NCBI GenBank assembly: GCA_035933635.1
Contig: DASYYY010000036.1
Location: forward strand, 12,735-76,734
Reading direction: 5' to 3'
Source: JAKIVR01 sp035933635
Lineage (GTDB): Archaea; Thermoplasmatota; Thermoplasmata; Lutacidiplasmatales; UBA184
DNA length: 64,000 bases
Below, piece after piece: positions 26,891 through 36,292 of the stretch (within the stretch, counting starts at the first letter, position 1; each line of letters begins with the position of its first letter). The notes below the pieces were generated by a model, which saw only the letters and a program-made list of their open reading frames with translations, did not search any database and had not been told where the DNA came from. The translations under genes were made by a program, and so were the position numbers.

Positions 26891-27624
26891 GCCTGATGAG
26901 GACCGTTCGCCAGACCGTCGACGCGACGCTGATGGCCTACCGGTCGGCCTCGCGCGACCTCGGACTGCTGTTGGCGTTCATCATCCTCTTCCCGATCGGG
27001 TTCCTGTTCTTCCTGGGCCAGATCGTCGCCCCGGCTCAGCGGCCCCACGTGCTCGTCGGGTCGATCATGATGGAGATGGCGCTGTTGAACATCAACGTCA
27101 TCGCCCAGAGCATCGGGCAGGACAAGGAGAGCAAGCTCTACGACCTCTGGGTTTCGCTCCCGATGAGCCCGGTCGTCTACGTCACCTCCCTCGCGCTCTC
27201 GTTCCTGCCCTTCTCGCTACTCTCGGCGGGGATCACGCTGGCCGTGGGGGCGGTATGGTTCGGCATCGGGGCGTTCTCCATCGGCGTGCTCCTCGCGGCG
27301 CTGCTGCTCGTCTGGGCCTCGACGCTCGGGATCGGGTTCCTGGTCGGTGTGTACGGGACCTCGCCGCGACAGATCAACACCTCCGCCCAGTTCGTCGGGA
27401 TCGTGATGACGTTCTTCGCGCCGGTCTTCTATCCCGTCACGGCGCTGCCGGTCGCGCTCCAGTACCTCGCGTACGCCTGGCCGTTGACCTGGGGTGCGAT
27501 CCTGCTCCAGGCGATCCTGACCGGATCGGCCACGGGGGTGCTCGCCGCCGGTGGCGTGCTCGCCGTCTTCGCCGTCGCATGGGTGGTATTGATCGGGATC
27601 GGCCTTCGGTGGCGACAGGTCTGA
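26887..27624 (+). CDS. ABC-2 type transporter permease
   Basis: The 245-residue membrane protein has six hydrophobic segments (about 20-40, 55-75, 95-120, 125-155, 165-190 and 205-235) and the usual ABC-2 layout, including ETxxxG-like text IGQDKESKLYDLW after the second helix. It pairs with the ATPase gene, which it overlaps by 4 bases. The likely role is export of a drug, lipid or polysaccharide. It is convergent with the winged-helix gene that follows. Confidence 0.9.
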   Translation: MSLMRTVRQTVDATLMAYRSASRDLGLLLAFIILFPIGFLFFLGQIVAPAQRPHVLVGSIMMEMALLNINVIAQSIGQDKESKLYDLWVSLPMSPVVYVTSLALSFLPFSLLSAGITLAVGAVWFGIGAFSIGVLLAALLLVWASTLGIGFLVGVYGTSPRQINTSAQFVGIVMTFFAPVFYPVTALPVALQYLAYAWPLTWGAILLQAILTGSATGVLAAGGVLAVFAVAWVVLIGIGLRWRQV

Positions 27625-27687
27625 CCTCGTCGTCCAGAGGCTGTGCCTCGGCGGAAGGACGCGTCGGCGGCGGAATCACGGGACCGG

Positions 27688-28008
27688 TCAGCCCGGGCGC
27701 ATCTCGGGCGGACCGGGCGGTCCGTCGCGGTCGAAGAGTTCGGTGAAGGCCCGCATTCGCCAATAGGTGTCCAGGAATTGTTGGCCCCGCGGGGTAAGGT
27801 CGTACAGCGTGACGTCGGCGACCGAGGTGGTGCGGATCAGCCCCAGGTCGAGGAGCTTGGCGAGGGCGGTGTTCAGTCGGTCCACGGGCATTCCGACCGC
27901 ATAGGAGACCCGAGTGACCCGACCTTGGCCCCGATATCGCTTGATGACCTCGAGGATCTCGGCGTAGAGGTCGGTCCGTTCTCGTCGGCGCGACGGCCGA
28001 AGCTCCAT
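27688..28008 (-). CDS. Winged-helix DNA-binding protein (HTH_45-like)
   Basis: The 106-residue protein is mostly one winged-helix domain: LYAEILEVIKRY, then RVTRVSYAVGMPVDRLNTALAKLLDLGLI as the recognition part, and YDLTPRGQQFLDTYWRM as the wing and dimer helix. This pattern is common in small archaeal regulators. ATG 28008 is 23 bases after the stop of the bactofilin-like gene, so the two are co-transcribed. It may regulate that gene or the convergent ABC exporter. Confidence 0.85.
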   Translation of the reverse strand: MELRPSRRRERTDLYAEILEVIKRYRGQGRVTRVSYAVGMPVDRLNTALAKLLDLGLIRTTSVADVTLYDLTPRGQQFLDTYWRMRAFTELFDRDGPPGPPEMRPG

Positions 28009-28031
28009 GGGAGGAAGGGGCGCGCCCGGCC

Positions 28032-29255
28032 TCAGAGCGGTGCGGGCGGGAGGGTGGCGACTTTCTGGGCTGGGCTGCGCAGGACCAGATCCCGACCGAC
28101 CCGCAGATCGTCGGTGTACTGGACGCTCTCGGCCACGCACCCGTCGTCCATCGACACCCGGGTGCCGTAGACGCGCCGGACGACGCAACGCTCATCGACC
28201 TCGACGACCCCGCCGTAGAGGTCCTCGGCGTTGGACTTCCGTCCGAGCTCGATCCGCTCGGCCACCAGTGGGCCCGTCACCGTCGCCTTCCGACCCAGTT
28301 CGATCTGTCGGGACTTGAACCCGCGAACGGTCCTAAGCGTCCCGCCGATCTCGGCATTGCCGGTGAGGATCGCCGAGTTCGCCGAGAAGGTGCCGCCGAT
28401 CTCCAGGTCACCGGCCGTCAGATCCCCGCGGATCTCCACCGTGCCACCGACCTCCATCTTGCCGGCGAGGGCGAGCGCCTCGGCGACCCAGAGCTTGCCG
28501 CCGACCTCGACCGACTGGCCCCGCGCGCTGCCGCGCAGCTCGATGACGCCACCGACCTCGATCGATTCGAATTCCAGCGCGCCGAGCGCGACGACGCTCC
28601 CGCCGACCTCGATGCTCCCGCCCTTGGACCCCGGCCCGAGCTCGACGGTGCCGCCGACGCTCAGCGAACCGAACTCGAGGGCTCCGCGGGTCCGGAACGC
28701 GCCACCGACCTCGATGCGCTCGCGGATCCAACCGTCGCCCACCTCCGCGGTCCCACCGGTCTCGAGGGAGGAGAGGTGGACCGTCCCGGCCTTGGCCGAG
28801 CCGCCGACCTCGAGCGTGCGGGACTCCAGGAGGCCACTGACCTCCATGCGGCCGCCCACGGAGACCGACTCCGCGGTGAGATCGTGCTCGACGCGCAACT
28901 CACCGCCGACGTCCACACGCGCGGCCTTCAGGTTCCCCGCGACACGGAGCAGCCGATCCACATCGACCGCCGACGCTTCGAGCGGGCCATCGACCTCGAC
29001 GCGGGACTCCTCGGCGTCCAGCGTACCGTGCACGATGAGCGGACCCATCACCCGGAGGTCGCCGTCCTCGATCTCGAGGCTCGCGCACTCGAGGCCGCAC
29101 TCGATCGTGGCGTTCCCATCGAATCGGACCTCGCCCGTCACCTTGACCGTCGTCCCGGCGGAGGCGTAGATCCGGACCGAACCCTTCGCGGTCAGGTCTC
29201 CCTCGACCACGCCCAGCGCGGTGCGGCTCCCGCGGGGGAGCTCCGTGTCGCCCAT
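28032..29255 (-). CDS. Bactofilin-like beta-helix repeat protein
   Basis: The 407-residue product is built from many short repeats of about 15-18 residues with the theme (I/L)EVGGxxxxxGxL (for example SIEVGGSVVALGALEFE and SVEVGGKLWVAEALAL). It has no signal peptide or membrane helix. Such a pattern predicts a long right-handed beta-helix like bactofilins (polymer-forming cytoskeletal proteins), though with roughly 20 turns it is far longer than usual bactofilins. ATG 29255 is preceded by a TATA-like CTTTAGG at 25 bases. It is followed in the same operon by a winged-helix regulator. A structural role in cell shape or membrane scaffolding is inferred only from the fold. Confidence 0.7.
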   Translation of the reverse strand: MGDTELPRGSRTALGVVEGDLTAKGSVRIYASAGTTVKVTGEVRFDGNATIECGLECASLEIEDGDLRVMGPLIVHGTLDAEESRVEVDGPLEASAVDVDRLLRVAGNLKAARVDVGGELRVEHDLTAESVSVGGRMEVSGLLESRTLEVGGSAKAGTVHLSSLETGGTAEVGDGWIRERIEVGGAFRTRGALEFGSLSVGGTVELGPGSKGGSIEVGGSVVALGALEFESIEVGGVIELRGSARGQSVEVGGKLWVAEALALAGKMEVGGTVEIRGDLTAGDLEIGGTFSANSAILTGNAEIGGTLRTVRGFKSRQIELGRKATVTGPLVAERIELGRKSNAEDLYGGVVEVDERCVVRRVYGTRVSMDDGCVAESVQYTDDLRVGRDLVLRSPAQKVATLPPAPL

Positions 29256-29335
29256 GGTCGTGGGGAGGACGGGGGGTCCTAAAGGGGTAGGTCACCGACG
29301 GTGAGCACGCCTCGCGAGCGACCGCGGCCGGGCCG

Positions 29336-30928
29336 CTACCGGGGCGGTCGGTAGGTCAGGCCCATCGCCTCACGATCGTGCTGGGCGCCCGCGGGCCGCT
29401 GGCGGAGCACGTAGCGTTGGGCCTTCTGGTTCGCGGTCTTCGGGATCTCGTCGAGGAACTCGAGGTAGCGCGGGACCATGAAGAAGGGAAGGCGCTCCGC
29501 GCAGAAGTCGAACAGTGCGCGCGGTTCGACCGTGGCTCCCGGCTTGAGGCGCACGAACGCCTTGACATCCTCCTCGCCGAGGGGCGACGGGACACCCACC
29601 ACCACGCTCTCGAACACCGCGGGGTGAGTGTTCAGCACGCTCTCGACATCGTACGGCGCGAGGTTCTCCCCGCGCCGGCGGATGACGTCCTTCTTCCGGT
29701 CGACGAAATAGTAGTACCCATCGGCGTCCCGCGTGACGAAGTCGCCGGTGTGGAACCAGAGGTTCCGCCACGCGTCGACGGTCTGGTCGGCCTTGTTCAG
29801 ATAGCCGAGGTACATCGTGTACGGCTGTCGGGGCCGGACGACGAGCTCCCCGCGCTGTCCGTCGGGCACCGGCCGGTCCGCTTCGTCGACGACCTGCGCC
29901 TCGACGAAGCCGAGCGGCGTACCGACCGAGCCGACCCGGACCCGATCCGGGGGGTTCATCAGCGTCGTGCACCCGCACTCGGTCATCCCGTACAGTTCGA
30001 TGATGGAGAGACCGAAACGCGACTCGAATGCGGGCCAGATCTCTTTGGTCGCGCCGGCGGTCAGCGCCACGCGCACCCGGTGGGTGCGGTCGCTGGCCTT
30101 CTCGGGCTGTTTGTAGAGGACGTTGATCATCGAGATCAGCAACGAGACGTGGGTGGCGCCCACCGCCGCCGCGGACTCCCAGAACGTCGTGGCGTGAAAC
30201 CGCTCGTCGTAGGCCGCGAGTAGGTCGTTCTCGAGGGCGACGAGCGTCGTCATCTCCTGGGCATTGCAGTGGAACAGCGGCAAGGCCGTGAACAGGACGC
30301 TCGTAGGGTCCAACCGGCTGCGCGCGGCGATCTCCCGGGGCGTCGTGACGTACTTCTCGTGCGGGATCACGGCGCCCTTGGGGGGACCGGTCGTCCCGCT
30401 GGTGTAGAGGATTCCCGCCGGGGTCCATGGGTGGATCTCGACCGAGGGAGCTGGGCCGACCGCGGATTCGAGCTCGGACCAACTGCGCGCGTCCGCCGTG
30501 CCCGCTATCGCACCCTCGGAATCGACGCGCCACTCGGCGGTGAGGGGAAGCCCCGCCCTGACCACGTCGAGCGTTTCGACCAACCGCCGGTCGACGACGA
30601 TCCCCTTGGCCCCGCAGTCGAGCAGCTCGTACCGGAGGAGGTCGCCTTTCAGGGCGGTGTTGAGGGGGACGACGACGACCCCGGCTTTTGCCGCTCCGAA
30701 CCAGAGCAGAGGGAACTCCGGCGAGTTGAACAGCAGCGCCGCCACGCGATCGCCGACCTCGAAACCGGCCGCACGAAGCCCGGAGGCCACCCGATCGCTC
30801 TGTCGGTCCAGCTCGAGGTAGGATATCGTCCGGGAAGGAAAGCGCAGCGCCGGCCGTCCGCCGTTCTTCAGTGCCTTGGTCCGGACGAGACCGACGAGGT
30901 CGTGGAACTCCTCGCCCGGATCGAGCAT
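29336..30928 (-). CDS. AMP-dependent acyl-CoA synthetase/ligase
   Basis: The 530-residue adenylate-forming enzyme has the P-loop-like YTSGTTGPPKGA near 177, LFHCNAQEM, the adenine-binding YGMTECG near 305, FHTGDFVTRDADGYYYFVD near 390 and RRGENLAPYDVE, with the catalytic lysine in PKTANQKAQR near 505. It activates a carboxylic acid as acyl-AMP and then acyl-CoA. The substrate (fatty acid, crotonobetaine/carnitine-like or aromatic acid) cannot be read from sequence. It is divergent from the NUDIX gene, with about 80 bases between starts. Confidence 0.92.
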   Translation of the reverse strand: MLDPGEEFHDLVGLVRTKALKNGGRPALRFPSRTISYLELDRQSDRVASGLRAAGFEVGDRVAALLFNSPEFPLLWFGAAKAGVVVVPLNTALKGDLLRYELLDCGAKGIVVDRRLVETLDVVRAGLPLTAEWRVDSEGAIAGTADARSWSELESAVGPAPSVEIHPWTPAGILYTSGTTGPPKGAVIPHEKYVTTPREIAARSRLDPTSVLFTALPLFHCNAQEMTTLVALENDLLAAYDERFHATTFWESAAAVGATHVSLLISMINVLYKQPEKASDRTHRVRVALTAGATKEIWPAFESRFGLSIIELYGMTECGCTTLMNPPDRVRVGSVGTPLGFVEAQVVDEADRPVPDGQRGELVVRPRQPYTMYLGYLNKADQTVDAWRNLWFHTGDFVTRDADGYYYFVDRKKDVIRRRGENLAPYDVESVLNTHPAVFESVVVGVPSPLGEEDVKAFVRLKPGATVEPRALFDFCAERLPFFMVPRYLEFLDEIPKTANQKAQRYVLRQRPAGAQHDREAMGLTYRPPR

Positions 30929-31007
30929 CCTCGGTTCCGGAGGGGGGACACGCCATAACGGTGCCGTCGAGGCGAGCGCTCTTACCGAGCTCGCGGCTGG
31001 TGCCGGC

Positions 31008-31496
31008 ATGCCTTCCCGCAGCGCACCGTACCGTCCGGACGCGCCGGCGGTCGTCGAACTGGCGGCGGGAGCGGTCCTGGCGCATCGGGCCTCGCGGGAG
31101 ATACTTCTCCTCCACGAGCGGCAGGAGGGTCGGTGGTGTCTACCGAAGGGTCACGTCGAGCCCGGCGAGTCGGTCCTCGACGCCGCTCGACGGGAGGTCC
31201 GAGAGGAAACCGGGATTGCTTCGTTCGTCCTGGGGGAGGAGCTGGCCGAGGTGCGCTACCGCTTCTTCGCTCCCCGCCGCGGCGTGAACGTGTTCAAGTC
31301 GGCGGTCTACTTCTTCGCGGAGACCTCCGAGCGGACGAGCCGTCCGGAGGAGATTTTCGATGAAGCTCGGTGGGTGCCGTCGCCGGTGGCGCTTCGACTC
31401 GTTCCATTCCCGACGGACCGGCTCGTACTCGCGTCGGCTCTGAGCTACCTCGCCCATGGTCGTGCTCGCCGGGGTCGCGGATCCGAGGAAGCCTGA
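31008..31496 (+). CDS. NUDIX hydrolase
   Basis: The 162-residue protein has a complete NUDIX box near residues 46-68: G-x5-E (GHVEPGE), x7, REVREETGI. All metal-binding glutamates are present. WCLPKGHVEPGE and the 25-residue lead strand fit the diadenosine polyphosphate (Ap4A) hydrolase branch. It removes a nucleoside diphosphate derivative from its substrate. ATG 31008 is followed directly by the fold. It shares a divergent promoter region with the acyl-CoA ligase. Confidence 0.93.
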   Translation: MPSRSAPYRPDAPAVVELAAGAVLAHRASREILLLHERQEGRWCLPKGHVEPGESVLDAARREVREETGIASFVLGEELAEVRYRFFAPRRGVNVFKSAVYFFAETSERTSRPEEIFDEARWVPSPVALRLVPFPTDRLVLASALSYLAHGRARRGRGSEEA

Positions 31497-31670
31497 CCCC
31501 CTCCATCCGCTCCTCCGCAAGAGGTAACGGACCGAGTCGGACGACCCCGAACGGGGTCCAGGTGCGGGGCCGCTCTGGGCCACCCGGGCACGATTAGGGG
31601 AGGACGCTACGCCTCGGCCTCCCGGTCTCCTTCATCTTCGATGACCTCGTACCGGCGTGGGGCGAGGCCG

Positions 31671-32135
31671 ATGAAGTGGGTAACTCGGGAGAAGGCGAGG
31701 GTCGACCGGATTGCTTGCCCATGGCTCATCCGCCGGTTCATCGATCCGGAGGCCGAGTTCCTGTACGTGCCCAAAAACGAGGTACTGAAGGTTGCGATTT
31801 CCGAGGGGGCCACCCCGTTCGACGTTCCGGGAGTCGAGCTGCACCACTTCGAGGAGGGCGGCCAAGAGTTCGTCACCTTCGACGCTCTGATCCGCAAGTA
31901 CCGGCTGAAGGATCCGGCGCTGCTGGAGTTGGCCAAGCTCGTCCGAGTGGCCGACGGGGGCTCCGGTGCGGAGCCTGAGGCCGCTGGGCTGGAGGCGGCA
32001 GCCACCGGTTTCCGGCTGATCGCCAAGGACGACCATGACAATCAGCGGCTCCAATTCCCACTGTACGATGCGCTCTACGCCTACTGCAAGTGGAAGGTCG
32101 AGGAGCACGGGCGCCTCGAACACACGGGTCGGTAG
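31671..32135 (+). CDS. chrB: ChrB C-terminal-domain protein
   Basis: The 154-residue protein begins MKWVTREKARVDRIACPW and continues LIRRFIDPEAEFLYVP, the hallmark of the ChrB C-terminal domain. HHFEEGGQEFVTFDAL and KDDHDNQRLQFPLYDALY are also family features. In chromate-resistance loci ChrB is linked to the ChrA transporter, but no chrA is seen here, so the role may be a general heme or metal-stress function. An in-frame ATG at 31641 is an alternative start adding 10 residues. The N-terminal regulatory domain of full ChrB is absent. Confidence 0.85.
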   Translation: MKWVTREKARVDRIACPWLIRRFIDPEAEFLYVPKNEVLKVAISEGATPFDVPGVELHHFEEGGQEFVTFDALIRKYRLKDPALLELAKLVRVADGGSGAEPEAAGLEAAATGFRLIAKDDHDNQRLQFPLYDALYAYCKWKVEEHGRLEHTGR

Positions 32136-32262
32136 GCCCCGCCGGGCCTGAGCGCGGCGCGGTCCGCGATCGGGGCGGGCGTTTCGCGGGGCACCGTGGG
32201 CTCGGGCGCATCGACCTCCCCGGGCGCGACGTGGCCCCGGCCGGTCCACCGGGGGCCCCGGC

Positions 32263-33930
32263 TCAATCCGAGGGGAGTCGAAACCGCGCCCGCCCGGCGA
32301 CGGCCTGCGACTCGGGGTACCCGGCGTCGGCGTGCCGCGCCACCCCGATCCCCGGGTCGTTGTTCAGGACCCGAGCGATGCGCTGAGCGGCGTCGTCGGT
32401 CCCGTCGGCCACGATGACCAGCCCCGCGTGGATCGAGTTGCCGATGCCGACACCCCCGCCGTGGTGGACCGAGACCCAGCTCGCACCGCCGGCGACGTTC
32501 AGCAGCGCGTTGAGGATCGGCCAGTCGGCGATGGCGTCGGAGCCGTCGAGCATCCCCTCGGTCTCGCGGTAGGGGCTCGCCACGCTACCGGTGTCGTGGT
32601 GGTCCCGCCCGATTGCGATCGGGGCGTGCAGCGCCCCATCGTGTACCATCTCGTTGACGAGCCGGCCGAACCGCTCGCGCTCGCCGTAGCCCATATAGCA
32701 GATACGTGCCGGAAGTCCCTGGAACTGGACGCGCGCCGCCGCCAACCGGATCCACCGGGCCAGCGGCTCGTTCGCGGCGAATTCCCGAACGATCATCCGG
32801 TCGATCGCACCGATGTCCTCCGCATCGCCGCTCAGGGCGACCCACCGGAACGGGCCGCTCCCGACCGCGAACAGCGGCCGGATGTACTTCGGGACATAAC
32901 CGGGGATGTCGAACGCCCGCTCGACCCCCGCCGCCTTCGCCTGGGTGCGGAAGTTGTTCCCGTAATCGAACGCCGTGGCTCCTCGGCGTTGCAGCTCCAG
33001 GATCGCTCGGGCCTCTTCGGCGATCGAGGCGCGGACCTGGACGAGGTAGTCGGCGGGATCGTTCTTGCGTGCGGTCGCGGCGGTCGCCGGGGTCATCCCG
33101 ACGGGGAGATAGCCGACCTGCAGATCGTGCGCCGCCGTCTGGTCGGAGACGATGTCCGGCGTGATCTTCCTCCGAACGAGCTCGGGGTAGACCTCTGCCG
33201 CGTTGGCGAGCAGCGCCACCGACGCGGGACGTCGGGCGGCGATCGATTCGCGAACGATCCCCAGCGCCTCGTCGAGGTCGCTCGCCGAGCGCTCGACGTA
33301 CTGTTTATCGAGCCGACGCTCGATGGCCGCCGGGTCGACGTCGACGACCAGGGCGACGCCGCCGAGCATCGTCACAGCGAGCGGTTGCGCACCGCCCATC
33401 TCCCCGAGCCCCGAGCTGAGCATCCAGCGTCCGGTGAGGTCCGGCGCGCCGAACTCGATCCGGGCCAGGGACGCGAGGGTCTCGTAGGTCCCCTGGAGGA
33501 TCCCCTGGGTCCCGATGTAGATCCAGCTCCCGGCCGTCATCTGGCCGTACATCGTCAGCCCCCGGGCCTCGAGGTCCCAGAAGGTCTCGTCGGTGGCCCA
33601 CTTCGGGACGACCATGGCGTTCACGATCAGCACGCGCGGAGCGCCGGGGTGGGTCGGGAAGACCCCGACCGGTTTGCCCGACTGGACCAGGAGCGTCTCG
33701 TCGTTCCCGAGCTCGCGGAGCGCCGCGACGATCCGATGGTAGGCCTTCCAGTTCCGAGCGGCCTTGCCGCGACCGCCGTACACCACCAGGTGGGCGGGGT
33801 CGCGGGCGACCTCGGGGTCGAGGTTGTTCATCAGGAGGCGCAGCGCCGCCTCCTGCGACCAACCCCGGCAGGAGAGCTCCGTGCCGCGCGGGGCGCGGAT
33901 CACCTCGGGGTTCTGGGTTCGCTCGAGCAC
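32263..33930 (-). CDS. hutU: Urocanate hydratase
   Basis: The 555-residue enzyme has the normal length for HutU, with strong family blocks: ELSCRGWSQEAALRLLMNNL, VYGGRGKAARNW, NAMVVPKWATDETFWDLEA, LTMYGQMTAGSWIYIGTQGI and the late VSVHHGGGVGIGNSIHAG. It uses a tightly bound NAD+ to hydrate urocanate to imidazolone propionate in histidine degradation. No hutH, hutI or hutG is adjacent, so the pathway genes are dispersed or incomplete. The start is GTG 33930. Confidence 0.96.
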   Translation of the reverse strand: MLERTQNPEVIRAPRGTELSCRGWSQEAALRLLMNNLDPEVARDPAHLVVYGGRGKAARNWKAYHRIVAALRELGNDETLLVQSGKPVGVFPTHPGAPRVLIVNAMVVPKWATDETFWDLEARGLTMYGQMTAGSWIYIGTQGILQGTYETLASLARIEFGAPDLTGRWMLSSGLGEMGGAQPLAVTMLGGVALVVDVDPAAIERRLDKQYVERSASDLDEALGIVRESIAARRPASVALLANAAEVYPELVRRKITPDIVSDQTAAHDLQVGYLPVGMTPATAATARKNDPADYLVQVRASIAEEARAILELQRRGATAFDYGNNFRTQAKAAGVERAFDIPGYVPKYIRPLFAVGSGPFRWVALSGDAEDIGAIDRMIVREFAANEPLARWIRLAAARVQFQGLPARICYMGYGERERFGRLVNEMVHDGALHAPIAIGRDHHDTGSVASPYRETEGMLDGSDAIADWPILNALLNVAGGASWVSVHHGGGVGIGNSIHAGLVIVADGTDDAAQRIARVLNNDPGIGVARHADAGYPESQAVAGRARFRLPSD

Positions 33931-33988
33931 GGCCCGAGGACCCGCCGCGGGGTAATGAACCCGCTCGCGGCCACCGGGCTCGGCCGGC

Positions 33989-35308
33989 TCAGGCGATCCA
34001 CGCCGTGTAGTAGAAGTAGATCAGGTAGACCCCGACGATGACGAGGGCCACCGCGCTGACCTTCTTGATGATCGGGGTCCAGGCCTTCAACTGGTTGACG
34101 TACCGCTGCCCGGCGACGGCGAGGATCAGCGTCACCCCCACCATCAGTACCGCGGCGGTCAGGGCGAAGATGAGGATCGTGACGAGGCCGCTGAGGAAAC
34201 CGAGCGCCATCCCGGCCACGACCACCGATAGGATGACGGGGAAGACGCACCCCGCGGCGGCGGCCGCGTAGCCCATCCCGTAGCCGAACACCTTGAGATA
34301 GAGCGATCCGCCGGTCGCCGCCGCGGCGACCGGCACGGGGGCGTTGGCGTCCCGACCGGTGATCCGGCCCCAGAGGTTCTGCAGCGGGGTGATGATCCGC
34401 CAATACTGCAGGTTGGTCACCAGCAGGGCGCCGAGGACGATCAGCACCCCGCCGACGATCACGAGCAGGAACTTGATGTCCCCGGAGATCAGGCTCGCCG
34501 CGTAGATCAGCGCGACCCCGAGCAGCAGGAAGACGATCAGCATGCCCAGTGCGGAGAGCGTACCCGCGGCGAGCGCGCGCCGGGTCGCGCTGGAGTAGGC
34601 GCCCTTCCCGGTTTGGGAGGCATTGACGTTGAGCCCGAGGAAGAGGCTCATGTAACCGGGGAACATCGGAAACGCGCACGGCGAGAAGAACGTCGTCACG
34701 CCCGCGACCGCCGCCAATACGAAGACGCTCAGCGAGACGATCGAGATTGCCGCCGCGTGACCGGTCAGGGCGTTCGAGATCGAGGACTGGATCGTCGACT
34801 GGCTCTGGATCCCGCTCCCCTGGTAGACCGCATGGCCGCCCTCGTCGATGACGAAGACCTGCGGGATGTCGCTCACCCCGTAGGCGTGCGAGACGGACAA
34901 CGAGGGGGTGTCCTGGGCCATCAGCCAGGTGATGTTGTTGGCGTTGTGGTAGGCCTTGAGCGCCGGGATCGTGTCCCCGAACGACGGCTCGATGTAGATC
35001 GAGAGCATGTGGACGTCGGTCGTTCCGGTGCGGTTGTAGCCCGCATAGATCGACGACAGGCTCTTCTCGACGATCTGGCAGGCGCTGCACGAGAGGGACG
35101 TGAACTCGATGACGACGACGCTATTGGTCCGGAAGTTCGAAAGGGTGACCGGCTGTCCGTAGATGTCGTTCAGCGTGAAGTTCGGGGCGAGGGGCGCCGA
35201 GGCCGCTGCCTCGGTGACGAGCAAGAGGCCGCTCGTCGCGACCAATGCGGCGACCGCCGCGACCAGTAGGGCGGCGCGAGGCAGGGGAAGGCGACGCAGC
35301 CCGTTCAT
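33989..35308 (-). CDS. Fusion of exported thioredoxin-like (TlpA/SCO-type) and CcdA-type membrane domains
   Basis: The 439-residue protein starts with a signal/anchor helix (about 10-33), followed by a redoxin domain (APNFTLNDIYGQPVTLSNF, FTSLSCSACQ with the CxxC near 75, and IPQVFVIDEGG). After about residue 180 comes a polytopic CcdA/DsbD-like part with two single cysteines in SPCAFPMFPGYMS (near 206) and AAGCVFPVILSV (near 354). The membrane part would pass electrons from cytosolic thioredoxin to the outside redoxin domain. It begins 1 base after the stop of the preceding gene, so it is operonic with two exported proteins, one of which has its own CxxC. Confidence 0.85.
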   Translation of the reverse strand: MNGLRRLPLPRAALLVAAVAALVATSGLLLVTEAAASAPLAPNFTLNDIYGQPVTLSNFRTNSVVVIEFTSLSCSACQIVEKSLSSIYAGYNRTGTTDVHMLSIYIEPSFGDTIPALKAYHNANNITWLMAQDTPSLSVSHAYGVSDIPQVFVIDEGGHAVYQGSGIQSQSTIQSSISNALTGHAAAISIVSLSVFVLAAVAGVTTFFSPCAFPMFPGYMSLFLGLNVNASQTGKGAYSSATRRALAAGTLSALGMLIVFLLLGVALIYAASLISGDIKFLLVIVGGVLIVLGALLVTNLQYWRIITPLQNLWGRITGRDANAPVPVAAAATGGSLYLKVFGYGMGYAAAAAGCVFPVILSVVVAGMALGFLSGLVTILIFALTAAVLMVGVTLILAVAGQRYVNQLKAWTPIIKKVSAVALVIVGVYLIYFYYTAWIA

Positions 35309-35309
35309 A

Positions 35310-36218
35310 CTAGGGGGTCTCCGGAGCGCCGGTCGGAGCGGCCGGCTCGGGGGGCGATTTTCTCCGCGAACGTAGGGCGAGGATCCCACCCAGGACGACG
35401 ACGAGCACGATCACAAGGAGGAGCCCGAGGCCGGGAAGGGTCGTGAAGAACGATCCGCCGGTGGAGTTCTTGGCCGGCTGGGTGGTCGGCGCCGCCGTCA
35501 ACGAAACATCCTTGGAGGACGCAGCGCCGGCGATGGCGATCGGGACCGTGGAGACGGTGTAGCCGCCCTTGGTCACGGTCAGGTTGTAGGTCCCGTTCGG
35601 GATCCCCGTCAGCGTGTAGCCGCCGGTGGCGTTGGTCAGAGCCGTCGAGACGTTCGCCGCGTTGACGCTGACGTTCGCGCCGACGACGGGGGCACCCGTC
35701 TTCGCATCCACGACCTTTCCCGTGAGGCTGTAGACCTCGCCCGTGACGAGGATCTCGTACATGTACTCGCCCGTGACCGACTGGGCGATCGTCTGGTTGG
35801 CGAACGCGTTGGGGATCGCCGGCTCGGTCGAGGTCGAGTTATCGCTGTACTCGATCGTGATGTTGTACCCGCCGCGAATGCCGGGGTTCATCCCGCTGTA
35901 GTCGGTCATCGGGCCGGTCGTGCCGACATACCAGTCGGTGCCCTTCTGCAGGTTCATCGTGACGGGCAGGTAGCAGAGCGAACTCGTCAACTGGCAGAAC
36001 GTGAACCAGATCGACGCGATGTTCGTCGTGCTCGCGACCTCCAGGTGGACCGAGAAGGGACTCGTCTGAGGGATCCGACCGGGCGTGTGATAGACCGAGA
36101 GCACGGTCGCCGACGCCTCCGCCCGGGGAGGGCTCGAGCTGCCGGAGGGGATCGCCGTCAGGAGCACCGCCACGACGGCGGCCATGGCGGCCAGGCTCGC
36201 GATCCTAGGGCGCCTCAT
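35310..36218 (-). CDS. Surface protein with carboxypeptidase-regulatory-like domain and C-terminal anchor
   Basis: The 302-residue product has a signal peptide (about 5-25), an ectodomain with one CxxxxxxC pair (FCQLTSSLCYLP near 74) and NxS/T sequons, a CarboxypepD_reg-like beta-sandwich (about 165-245: LTGKVVDAKTGAPVVGANVS, then GGYTLTGIPNGTYNLTV), a membrane helix (about 265-288) and a short basic tail. It is the middle gene of a redox cluster, 1 base before the TlpA-CcdA gene. A role as a scaffold or thiol substrate is inferred from position. Confidence 0.78.
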   Translation of the reverse strand: MRRPRIASLAAMAAVVAVLLTAIPSGSSSPPRAEASATVLSVYHTPGRIPQTSPFSVHLEVASTTNIASIWFTFCQLTSSLCYLPVTMNLQKGTDWYVGTTGPMTDYSGMNPGIRGGYNITIEYSDNSTSTEPAIPNAFANQTIAQSVTGEYMYEILVTGEVYSLTGKVVDAKTGAPVVGANVSVNAANVSTALTNATGGYTLTGIPNGTYNLTVTKGGYTVSTVPIAIAGAASSKDVSLTAAPTTQPAKNSTGGSFFTTLPGLGLLLVIVLVVVLGGILALRSRRKSPPEPAAPTGAPETP

Positions 36219-36266
36219 GGGCGTTCGGGTCCCACCCCTTCCTGGGGGTCCCCACGCGGGGCCGGT

Positions 36267-36292
36267 AGCGGAGCGCCTTGGCGCGCTCCGCT
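36267..36292 (-). terminator. Stable hairpin right after the redox surface-protein stop
   Basis: Perfect arms AGCGGAGCG (36267-36275) and CGCTCCGCT (36284-36292) bracket an 8-base loop directly at the stop codon of the 36292-38415 gene. No T run follows on the minus strand, so it may be a partial terminator or processing signal that sets different levels for the genes of the cluster. Confidence 0.4.
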
